A stretch of 32,738 nucleotides of DNA from Alphaproteobacteria bacterium (lineage in GTDB: Bacteria; Pseudomonadota; Alphaproteobacteria; Thalassobaculales; Thalassobaculaceae), in NCBI GenBank assembly GCA_024742605.1, contig JANSYC010000043.1:1-32738 (forward strand), written 5' to 3'. Every line of letters begins with the position of its first letter. The first letter of the stretch is position 1. Made by a program: the position numbers and the translations under genes. Under the pieces are notes generated by a model. It worked only from the letters and a program-made list of their open reading frames with translations, did not search any database and was not told the DNA's origin. Positions 26,758 through 32,738 of the stretch are shown piece by piece.

Positions 26758-26831
26758 GGGATATGGCCGGGCTTGACGGTATCCGGTGATACAGGGCTCA
26801 GTTTCCGGACCGTGACCCCGGGGAGCCAACT

Positions 26832-27464
26832 ATGTCCTTCGAAACCTGGCTGGCCTATCTGTCGATCTGCTTCACAATTCTCATCATTCCCGGCCCGACG
26901 GTCATGCTGGTCGTCGGATATGCGCTGGGTGACGGACGCAAGGCGGCGCTGGGCGCCGTCCGTGGCGTGCTTCTGGGAGATGCTGTGGCGATCTCGTTGT
27001 CGGCCTTGGGCCTGGGAGCCCTGCTGGCGGCCTCGGCGACCGCATTCACGGTGCTGAAGCTGGTGGGCGCTTTCTATCTCGTCTATCTCGGCATCAAGCT
27101 GTGGCGGGCGCCGGTCAATCCGCACGGCCTGTCCGTCCCGCCCGCGGAGGCCCGCCACGCGGCGCGCGACCGGGCGATCAAGGGCTTCATCGTCACGGTC
27201 CTGAATCCGAAAGGGCTGGCCTTCTTCCTGGCGTTCCTGCCGCAGTTCATGGTGGCCGACGCTCCGGTCGCCCAACAGGTCGCAATCCTGACCGCCACCT
27301 TCGTCGGCGTCGCTGCGATAACGAACTCCGGCTATGCCATTCTGGCGGGCACGGTCCGAGCACGGTTGCGAAATCCGGCCGTGCTGCGCTGGATCAACCG
27401 GGTCGGCGGCGGTTTCATGATCGGTGCCGGCGCGCTCACCGCCACCATGCGCCGGGTCGATTGA
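26832..27464 (+). CDS. LysE/RhtB family amino-acid exporter
   Basis: A 210-residue inner-membrane exporter with about six hydrophobic segments. The N terminus has the family pattern I-I-P-G-P-T-V-M-L-V, then G-A-F-Y-L-V-Y-L-G-I-K-L-W and the N-P-K-G-L-A-F-F-L-A-F-L-P-Q-F segment, all standard for LysE/RhtB. Substrates are amino acids or similar compounds; the precise one is not readable. A GGGGAG lies upstream of the ATG. It follows the GST by 74 bases and converges on the DUF1971 gene with three bases between stops. Confidence 0.93.
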   Translation: MSFETWLAYLSICFTILIIPGPTVMLVVGYALGDGRKAALGAVRGVLLGDAVAISLSALGLGALLAASATAFTVLKLVGAFYLVYLGIKLWRAPVNPHGLSVPPAEARHAARDRAIKGFIVTVLNPKGLAFFLAFLPQFMVADAPVAQQVAILTATFVGVAAITNSGYAILAGTVRARLRNPAVLRWINRVGGGFMIGAGALTATMRRVD

Positions 27465-27467
27465 GGA

Positions 27468-27740
27468 CTATTTCCAGAACTCGATACAAAAGCTCACCGG
27501 TCCGGACGGGGTCACGAAATGGACCACTTCCGGTTCGATCACCCCCGGGAGCCCCGGCGACAGCTCGATCTGCTCCTGGGTGTCCGGCACCGTCAGCAGC
27601 AAGTGCCCGGAGGTCACCGTGAGCACGCCCCAGACACCGGCCTTGGTCGCATGTGCCCTCAGCAGCGCCTTCGGAATGGTGTCCGCATCGAAGATCGGGG
27701 TCCGATGATAGGCCGTCAATCCGCGGGGAAGCGCTCTCAC
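27468..27740 (-). CDS. DUF1971 (YeaR/TehB-like domain) protein
   Basis: A 90-residue cupin-like protein of the DUF1971 family, which includes Escherichia coli YeaR, a gene induced by nitrate and nitric oxide. Typical features are the start L-P-x-G-L-T-A-Y-x-R-T-P, the central K-A-G-V-W-G-V-L-T-V-T-S-G, and the H-F-V-T-P-S-G-P-V-S-F-C-I-E-F C-terminal block. The GTG start overlaps the haemoglobin stop by four bases. Molecular function is not established; pairing with a truncated globin suggests a nitrosative-stress role. Confidence 0.88.
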   Translation of the reverse strand: MRALPRGLTAYHRTPIFDADTIPKALLRAHATKAGVWGVLTVTSGHLLLTVPDTQEQIELSPGLPGVIEPEVVHFVTPSGPVSFCIEFWK

Positions 27741-28114
27741 GGCTCCGCCCGGTGCAAGACGGCCCGGCTCAGGCTCGCGCCGATCCGCCGGGAGCGGTCA
27801 ATGAAAAGGGCCGCCGCATCTGGCGGGCACACGGCCGAAGCCGACTCCGCAAACAGGTGCAGCCAGATCTCGAAATGACGGCTGGTGAGGTCCGGCAGCG
27901 CCCGATGGGTCTGAACCGGTTGCCCATGGAACCCGCCGGATTTCAACATGACCGCAGACCAGAACGAGATCAGCAGCGTTCTGTGGGCATCCCAATCCGC
28001 CACAGCAGCCTCGAAGATCGGCCCCAGATCCGGATCCTTGCGGATTCGTGCGTAGAAATGATCGACCAGTCGCCCGATCATGTCCTCGTCGACTCTGACC
28101 GGTGCCGATGTCAC
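27737..28114 (-). CDS. Group III truncated haemoglobin
   Basis: A 125-residue 2-on-2 globin. The F-Y pair at residues 20-21 marks the B9-B10 positions, and the proximal haem ligand is H80 in S-R-H-F-E-I-W-L-H-L-F, the group III pattern. F-W-S-A-V-M-L follows the E helix. Group III globins bind oxygen, nitric oxide or related ligands; their role is unsettled. The start is GTG in a GTGA overlap with the ridA stop, and its own stop overlaps the DUF1971 start, so the three genes are coupled. The frame continues upstream inside ridA, but the globin fold begins here. Confidence 0.9.
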   Translation of the reverse strand: MTSAPVRVDEDMIGRLVDHFYARIRKDPDLGPIFEAAVADWDAHRTLLISFWSAVMLKSGGFHGQPVQTHRALPDLTSRHFEIWLHLFAESASAVCPPDAAALFIDRSRRIGASLSRAVLHRAEP

Positions 28115-28503
28115 CGTTTGGCGACCAGATCGATCTCGACCAGCGCGTCGCGGGCCAGACCGGTAACCCCGATGCAGGTTCGCGCCGGCAGTCGATCGGA
28201 CGGGAAATAGCTCGCATAGACCGCATTCATCGCCGCGTAGTCGCGCTTGAACTCGGTGATGAAGACGCGCGCCTGAACCACATGGCTGAGATCCAGACCG
28301 ACGGCAGCCAGAACGGCCTGCAGATTCTTGAGCGTCAGATGGGTCTGAGCCTCGATCCCCTCGGGCAGCGGCGCCTCGGGGTTGGCCGGATGGATCGGCA
28401 ATTGGCCGGTGATGAAGACGTAGTCCCCGCAATCGACCGCGTGACTGTAGGGCGCGACGCCCGGAGGCGCGGTCTCGGTATTGATGAAACTCGGCTGGGT
28501 CAT
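28111..28503 (-). CDS. ridA: RidA family protein (reactive enamine/imine deaminase)
   Basis: A 130-residue Rid-superfamily protein. It has P-Y-S-H-A-V near the start, F-I-T-G-Q-L-P-I, T-L-K-N-L-Q-A-V-L, and R-T-C-I-G-V-T-G-L with the conserved arginine, then V-E-I-D-L-V-A at the end. RidA proteins hydrolyse enamines or imines formed by amino-acid-metabolising enzymes; this one could be another Rid subgroup. AAGGAG seven bases before the ATG at 28503 fixes the start. It sits between the betaine-homocysteine methyltransferase gene and the globin gene. Confidence 0.9.
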   Translation of the reverse strand: MTQPSFINTETAPPGVAPYSHAVDCGDYVFITGQLPIHPANPEAPLPEGIEAQTHLTLKNLQAVLAAVGLDLSHVVQARVFITEFKRDYAAMNAVYASYFPSDRLPARTCIGVTGLARDALVEIDLVAKR

Positions 28504-28538
28504 TTCGGCTCTCCTTGGTCTTGCTGCGGCGGTTCGGC

Positions 28539-29564
28539 TTATCCGCGACGGCGACGGCGCCCGGCGCGCCCCTCGGGCGCGGGTGCGCCATGGGCCGACA
28601 TCAGGTCTCCGGTCTTGCCGGTCAGGGGTCCAAGCACCTCGATGATCCGCTCCAGGCTCGGCTTTTCGCCACGCGGCCGGGTCTCGAGCGCCGTCCGCAT
28701 CGCCCGCACATGCGCGGGTGAGGTTCCGCAACAGCCGCCGATGATCCGGGCGCCCATATCCCGCGCCAGGACGGCGTAATCCGCCATCAGATCTTCGGTG
28801 CCGCTGTAGCGAATTGCGCCGTCGACGAATTCGGGAATTCCACAATTCGCCTTGGCCACCAGGACGTCGCCGGGGCCGACCTCATCCGCCATGCTCAGCA
28901 GCCCGGCCAGCAGGTCCGGCGCGCCGGTCCCGCAATTGCCGCCAAAAGCCAGAGGAGCGTGGTCGCAGGCGTGCGCGAGTTCGGCGAACCGGCGCGGCGT
29001 CACGCCCATCATGGTCCGGCCATTGGTATCGAAGGACAGGGTGCAGACGGCCGGCAAACCGACCGCAGCAGCCGCTTCCAAGGCCGCGTTGACCTCCTCC
29101 TCGGAGGACATGGTCTCGATCCACGCGAGGTCCGCCCCCCCGGCCTTCAGCCCGCGCATCTGCTCGGTAAAGGACGCAACCCCGTCGGCGTGGCTGAGCG
29201 GGCCGACCGGCTGGAACAGATCGCCCGTCGGTCCGACCGAACCGGCGTTGACGATCGGACGTCCGGCCGCGGCGATCTCTGCGGCCAAAAGCTCCGCCGC
29301 CGCCTTGTTGATCTCAAATACCCGGTCTTGCGCGCCATGCAGCTTCAAGCGGTTGGCGGTGCCTCCGAAGGTGTTGGTCAGCACGATGTCGGAGCCGGCC
29401 TCGATGAAGGATCGGTAATGGGCGCGCACCTTCTCGGGCGACTCGAGATTCCACATCTCCGGCGCATCTCCATGGGCCAGGCCCAACGCGAACAGATTCG
29501 TCCCCGTCGCCCCGTCGGCCAGGAGCCAGTCGCGCTCCGCAAGCAGATCCTCGATCACGCTCAT
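28539..29564 (-). CDS. bmt: Betaine-homocysteine S-methyltransferase-like protein
   Basis: A 341-residue homocysteine methyltransferase of the pfam02574 family. It has the N-terminal L-A-D-G-A-T-G-T-N-L, D-I-V-L-T-N-T-F-G-G, N-A-G-S-V-G-P-T-G, and the zinc cysteines in G-G-N-C-G-T-G and G-G-C-C-G-T. The zinc-site spacing and length fit the bacterial betaine-dependent type described from Rhizobium, as opposed to large cobalamin-dependent MetH. It would regenerate methionine from homocysteine. The C terminus ends in a basic tail (R-R-R-R-R-G). It lies between the DUF1289 and ridA genes, all on the minus strand. Confidence 0.85.
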   Translation of the reverse strand: MSVIEDLLAERDWLLADGATGTNLFALGLAHGDAPEMWNLESPEKVRAHYRSFIEAGSDIVLTNTFGGTANRLKLHGAQDRVFEINKAAAELLAAEIAAAGRPIVNAGSVGPTGDLFQPVGPLSHADGVASFTEQMRGLKAGGADLAWIETMSSEEEVNAALEAAAAVGLPAVCTLSFDTNGRTMMGVTPRRFAELAHACDHAPLAFGGNCGTGAPDLLAGLLSMADEVGPGDVLVAKANCGIPEFVDGAIRYSGTEDLMADYAVLARDMGARIIGGCCGTSPAHVRAMRTALETRPRGEKPSLERIIEVLGPLTGKTGDLMSAHGAPAPEGRAGRRRRRG

Positions 29565-29613
29565 ATCCTATATCCCCGCTCATCGAAGGCCCGCGTCCGC
29601 GGCCGTGTCGTTC

Positions 29614-29859
29614 TCAGGCCTGGCGCCGCTTGGTCTCGCGTCGCCGATTGACCCCGGCCGCCGTTTGCCGCTGCCGCAGCTCCTCAAGGACCGCAACGCG
29701 CTGGATATCGTCATAGCGGGACCAGTGCGCGATTTCGGCCATCGTCCGCCAACACCCCAGGCAGAACTTGGTATCGCGGTCGATCTGGCACACGCCCATA
29801 CAGGGGGACGGGATCGTGGCCGGAGCCTTTGGAGATTCGGACGGAGTGGATGTGTTCAT
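29614..29859 (-). CDS. DUF1289 small zinc-finger-like protein
   Basis: An 81-residue DUF1289 protein. The four conserved cysteines are present as S-P-C-M-G-V-C and F-C-L-G-C-W-R-T, followed by E-I-A-H-W-S-R-Y. The four cysteines suggest a bound metal. Function is unknown in the family. The C-terminal part is strongly basic. It starts 44 bases after the terminator of the DJ-1/PfpI gene and leads the minus-strand chain bmt-ridA-globin-DUF1971. Confidence 0.9.
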   Translation of the reverse strand: MNTSTPSESPKAPATIPSPCMGVCQIDRDTKFCLGCWRTMAEIAHWSRYDDIQRVAVLEELRQRQTAAGVNRRRETKRRQA

Positions 29860-29902
29860 GGAGCGGGACCGTACAGGTTTGAAGCCATGTGCAGCACAAG
29901 AA

Positions 29903-29934
29903 AAACGACGCCGAATCGGAATTCGGCGTCGTTT
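29903..29934 (-). terminator. Strong intrinsic terminator after the DJ-1/PfpI gene
   Basis: A perfect 14-base-pair stem (29903-29916 with 29921-29934, starting AAACGACGCC) closes a four-base loop CGGA. On the minus strand the stem ends in T5 (TTTTTCTTG), the classic intrinsic signal, 22 bases after the PfpI stop. On the plus strand three T residues end the stem, so it might also act the other way. It separates the PfpI gene from the DUF1289 chain. Confidence 0.9.
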
Positions 29935-29955
29935 GAAGACTTTTAGGCCCGAAGC

Positions 29956-30525
29956 TTACGCAGCCTGGGCATCCTCGCTGTTGTATCCAGCGACCTTCTC
30001 GACGAAGTCGACCATTGCGGCCTGCACACCGGAAACGCCGCTTGCGGTCACAAGGTTGCCCTCGGTGACGTGGGTAACCTCTTCCCAACTGGCGCCGGCT
30101 TCTTCGAGCTGGGCGCGCGCGTCGGCGCTGGAGGTCACGGTACGGCCCTTGGCGAGCTCGAGAGTGGCCAGAAGGCCAACCGCGTCACCGATGATGGTCA
30201 CCGGCGCGCCAGCCCGCACAAAGGCCTTCAGAACGCGGGAGGCATGCGGCTCTTCAGCCAGCTTGTCGACTGCGCGGGTGCCGCCTGGAACGACCAGGCC
30301 GTCATAGTCAATCGCCAGGGTTTCGGCGAGATCCTGGTCGATCGGGAAAAAGTGACCCCAGGATCCCTCGTACCAGCCATTAACAAGGCCATTGGCGCGG
30401 GAAACAATCTTGGTGGTTGCTCCGGCCTCGATCAGACGCTTCTGAGGCTCGGTGAACTCTTCTTCCTCAAACCCGTTGGCGAGCAAAACGGCAATCGTAC
30501 GTCCGGCGAGCGGCTTGTCGATCAT
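29956..30525 (-). CDS. DJ-1/PfpI family protein lacking the catalytic cysteine
   Basis: A 189-residue protein of the DJ-1/PfpI (class I amidotransferase-like) superfamily. It has the N-terminal V-L-L-A-N-G-F-E-E-E-E-F, E-G-S-W-G, D-G-L-V-V-P-G-G-T and G-N-L-V-T-A-S-G typical of PfpI-like stress proteins. At the nucleophile elbow, where relatives have A-I-C-H-G, this protein reads I-I-G-D-A (residues 111-115), and it contains no cysteine at all. It thus cannot use the usual cysteine chemistry and may be a binding or regulatory form. AAGGAG eight bases before the ATG fixes the start. It is transcribed alone, ending in a strong terminator. Confidence 0.9.
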   Translation of the reverse strand: MIDKPLAGRTIAVLLANGFEEEEFTEPQKRLIEAGATTKIVSRANGLVNGWYEGSWGHFFPIDQDLAETLAIDYDGLVVPGGTRAVDKLAEEPHASRVLKAFVRAGAPVTIIGDAVGLLATLELAKGRTVTSSADARAQLEEAGASWEEVTHVTEGNLVTASGVSGVQAAMVDFVEKVAGYNSEDAQAA

Positions 30526-30570
30526 ACAGCAATCTCCTTTCAAAGTGGCGGATATCGCGTCGAGCCGAGG

Positions 30571-30590
30571 GGAAAACCGTCGGGTTTTCC
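30571..30590. repeat. Perfect inverted repeat GGAAAACC-N4-GGTTTTCC in the PfpI leader
   Basis: GGAAAACC (30571-30578) and GGTTTTCC (30583-30590) form an eight-base-pair stem with a four-base loop, 46-65 bases upstream of the PfpI start. A second nested hairpin lies at 30599-30626 (ATCCC/GGGAT outside GGGGA/TCCCC). If transcription begins near 30721 both are in the message leader. They may be regulatory, or an operator. Confidence 0.45.
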
Positions 30591-30727
30591 GCTTCCAGAT
30601 CCCGTGTGGGGACAATCCCCTGGGATGACCGAGACGCGAACAACGCGAGACGGTGGGCGGAACGGGCCGAAGTGAATTCGGCGAGCGTCCGCGACATCGC
30701 GTTGGTGGTGGAAACTTGGTGATGGGG

Positions 30728-30755
30728 AGATAGTCCGAAGACGCCAAAGTTTCAA
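30728..30755 (-). promoter_or_regulatory. Candidate PfpI promoter, TTGAAA-N16-CTATCT
   Basis: On the minus strand TTGAAA (30755-30750) and CTATCT (30733-30728) are 16 bases apart, near the alphaproteobacterial housekeeping pattern. Transcription would start near 30721, leaving a long leader of about 196 bases before the PfpI ATG. Confidence 0.4.
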
Positions 30756-30820
30756 GCCAAATCGGTGCTACTCCGCCCTGCGTGGCGTGGGACCCTGCCA
30801 TGCCCTCACGAAACAGACCG

Positions 30821-32116
30821 TTAATCCGCAGGGCGATCGGTTCCCTCAGCCCCCCTGGCGGCGCCCTCGTCCGCGGGCGCGGCGTTGAACTCCGGATCCG
30901 CCCGCGGGTCCATGGCATAGATTTCCGGCGTGGTGCCCGGATTGGTCACGAAGACCGTCTTGTCATCGGCAGCAGGCGCGCCGCGGACCCGCATGCGCAG
31001 GAGGACGAAGACGGCGAACGCCGCATAGACCGCTCCGATGTAGGGGAAGAGGGTCCAGAAACCGAAACTCCCGGTCACCGCAGACGCCAGCATGGGACCG
31101 ACTACGGCCCCGGCCGCGTAGACCAGCAGCATGCAGGTCGAGGCCTCCACGAAACCGTCGGCGCTGACGTGATCATTCATATGGGCGACGGCAATCGCGT
31201 ACACCGGCATGGCGGTCAGGCCGAACAGAAACGCACCCAGCAACAGGCCCTGGGCATGAAACTCCGCCAAGGCCGGCAAGGCGAGCCCGACCAGTGCGAC
31301 CCCGACGGCACAGACCAGGATCACCCGCCGCCGGTCCATCCGGTCCGAGAGTTTGCCGAACGGATACTGTCCGATCGCGCCACCCAGAACCACCAGACTC
31401 ATGAACAGGGCTATCCCGTTCAGGTCCAGCCCACCATCGCGCGCGAACAGCGGCGCCAAAGACCAGAACGCCCCATTGCCCAGACCGACCGTCAGAGCGC
31501 CGAACCAGCCGACCGGCGAGATGCGGGCCAGGTAAACGAAGCGCAGTTTGACCGATGTCAGCGGTGCCGGCGCGCTCGCGGAGGACAGGGCCACCGGCAC
31601 CGCCGCCAGCGATACCAGGATCGAGGCGAGCGCGAAGGGTGCGAAGCTGCTGGGCGGATAAAGCGTAAGCAACATCTGGCCGGCCATGATCATCGACAGG
31701 TTGATGACCGTGTATATCGACATGATCGTGCCACGCGACTCGTTGGTCGCTCGCTCGTTCAGCCAGCTCTCGATGACCATATAGAGAATCGCGAGCGAGG
31801 CTCCGGTGAGCGCCCGCAGGATCCACCAACTGAACGGCAGAATCGCCAAGGCATGCATCAAGGCGACGGTGGAGGCCAGCGCCGTTGCTGCCGTGAAGGT
31901 TCGGATATGTCCCACACGTGAGACGATGTACGGCCCGCCGATACAGCCCCCGGCGAAACCCAGGAAATACGCCGAGCCCATGATGCCGATATTCAGGGCA
32001 CCGAAGGATTCGATCTCGGCGCGAATCGGCAGCAGGGTGCCCTGCAGGCCGTTGCCCATCAGCAGCAGTGCCACGCTGACCAGGAGCGAGCCAACCGGGG
32101 CTATCAAGGCGAACAT
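30821..32116 (-). CDS. MFS transporter (YcaD-like)
   Basis: A 431-residue major facilitator superfamily protein with about twelve hydrophobic segments. Visible are G-N-G-L-Q-G-T-L-L-P in helix 1, a conserved loop G-K-L-S-D-R-M-D-R-R after the central region, and E-S-W-L-N in the first half, all seen in YcaD-like members. The C-terminal tail is hydrophilic and acidic, about 50 residues, outside the membrane. GGAG eight bases before the ATG at 32116 supports this start; a TTG at 32173 directly after the permease stop is less likely. The substrate is unknown. Confidence 0.88.
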   Translation of the reverse strand: MFALIAPVGSLLVSVALLLMGNGLQGTLLPIRAEIESFGALNIGIMGSAYFLGFAGGCIGGPYIVSRVGHIRTFTAATALASTVALMHALAILPFSWWILRALTGASLAILYMVIESWLNERATNESRGTIMSIYTVINLSMIMAGQMLLTLYPPSSFAPFALASILVSLAAVPVALSSASAPAPLTSVKLRFVYLARISPVGWFGALTVGLGNGAFWSLAPLFARDGGLDLNGIALFMSLVVLGGAIGQYPFGKLSDRMDRRRVILVCAVGVALVGLALPALAEFHAQGLLLGAFLFGLTAMPVYAIAVAHMNDHVSADGFVEASTCMLLVYAAGAVVGPMLASAVTGSFGFWTLFPYIGAVYAAFAVFVLLRMRVRGAPAADDKTVFVTNPGTTPEIYAMDPRADPEFNAAPADEGAARGAEGTDRPAD

Positions 32117-32173
32117 CGGGGCGCTCCAGGAAAAGGGTAGCGTCGAATGTGTCACAGGCGGCCTGAGTGTCAA

Positions 32174-32738
32174 TCAGCCGGTCCGGCGTCCGGGCCGGAA
32201 GGCCCATCCCGGCACCGACCTCGCCGCCAGGAAGGCGGCCAGCGGCACCACCATCTGAAGCCAACCATAGACCCCGATAATTCGTCGGTCACCGCCGGAG
32301 GACAGGGCCACCGCCTCGGTCGTGAGCGTCGTAAGACGACCGGCGCCCGCGAACAGGGTCGGCAAATACTGGGCAACCGACACCGAAATACCGACGGCGA
32401 TACCGGTCAACACCGGCCGCGCCAGCATCGGCAGCGTCACACGAAACAGCACCCTGTTCGGCCCAACGCCCAGGCTGCGTGCGACCCGGATCCAGCGCCG
32501 GTCGAACCGGCGCCAGGGCCCTGCCATCGACAGAAAGACATAGGGCAGCACGAACACCAGATGCGCCCATATCAAGGCGAGCCAACTGCCATCCAGGCGA
32601 AGCCAGATCAAGAGGATCTGAACGCCCAAGAGGAACGCGACCTGTGGGACCAGCAGCGGCAGATACAAAAAAGCCTCAATCCGTGCCGAGGGCCGACGAT
32701 CCCGCCGGATCTCGGCTTCCAGACAGCCGATGGTAACG
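32174..32738 (-). CDS. ABC transporter permease, 5'-truncated by window edge
   Basis: The C-terminal 188 residues or so of a binding-protein-dependent inner-membrane permease; the frame is open to the right edge, so the start lies outside. The cytoplasmic loop that contacts the ATPase is seen as V-A-R-S-L-G-V-G-P-N-R-V-L-F-R-V-T-L-P-M-L, the EAA-like motif. Several membrane segments flank it. The type resembles permeases of YnjC, thiamine or polyamine/iron systems, but the substrate cannot be given without the neighbouring genes. The MFS gene follows 57 bases downstream on the same strand. Confidence 0.88.
   Translation of the reverse strand, partial: VTIGCLEAEIRRDRRPSARIEAFLYLPLLVPQVAFLLGVQILLIWLRLDGSWLALIWAHLVFVLPYVFLSMAGPWRRFDRRWIRVARSLGVGPNRVLFRVTLPMLARPVLTGIAVGISVSVAQYLPTLFAGAGRLTTLTTEAVALSSGGDRRIIGVYGWLQMVVPLAAFLAARSVPGWAFRPGRRTG

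Noticed and set aside
30467-30697. Minus-strand 76-codon frame overlapping the PfpI start
   Set aside because: It runs out of frame into the PfpI coding region with an arginine-rich product and no motif.
1-32738. tRNA genes, insertion sequences or CRISPR arrays
   Set aside because: Looked for T-loop sequences, transposase motifs and regularly spaced repeats by eye; none found.

Overview
The window comes from a GC-rich, compact proteobacterial chromosome. I infer an alphaproteobacterium, probably Rhodospirillales-like. The reasons are the argF-hslO junction, a type II lumazine synthase (RibH2), DUF1194 and DUF1289 proteins, a Rhizobium-type betaine-homocysteine methyltransferase, and promoter-like sites with CTATAG/CTATAC -10 boxes. 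No tRNA, rRNA, insertion sequence, phage gene or CRISPR array was seen. The genes are dense and often overlap by 4 bp.

Left part (1-11.1 kb): the 3' part of argF is overlapped by hslO (Hsp33), followed by a predicted Tat-type lipoprotein of unknown function. Two secreted DUF1194 (von Willebrand A-like) paralogues lie on the minus strand. Divergent from them is a tightly coupled plus-strand set: a FAD subunit, a fused [2Fe-2S]/molybdopterin hydroxylase subunit, a protein resembling 6-hydroxynicotinate reductase, and a UPF0280 (ApbE-superfamily) protein. An SDR dehydrogenase follows. This is the most interesting part of the window: it looks like a hydroxylate-then-reductively-dearomatise module for an N-heteroaromatic compound, with an unexplained possible flavin-handling partner.

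Middle (11-25.6 kb): a MarR regulator, aspS behind a good promoter, a stand-alone ribH2, an EamA transporter, then the dTDP-L-rhamnose operon rmlC-rmlB-rmlD-rmlA with an M23 endopeptidase coupled to its end. Beyond the rmlC promoter are a single GT2 glycosyltransferase and, convergent with it, a protein with two GT2 domains. Both are likely rhamnose or other glycan transferases using the product of the rml operon. Then come a succinylglutamate desuccinylase/aspartoacylase-like protein and the polyamine pair speD-speE.

Right part (25.6-32.7 kb): a 445-bp gene-free stretch with several inverted repeats, a GST, a LysE exporter, and a minus-strand chain DUF1289 - betaine-homocysteine methyltransferase - RidA - group III truncated haemoglobin - DUF1971 (YeaR-like), the last three coupled by 4-bp overlaps. 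A DJ-1/PfpI protein lacking the usual nucleophilic cysteine ends in a textbook intrinsic terminator. The window closes with an MFS transporter and a partial ABC permease.

Four convergent gene pairs have only 1-4 bp between their stop codons, so transcription there must end inside the opposing gene or by a factor-dependent route. Gene identities rest on motif recognition by eye. Promoters and operators are candidates only.
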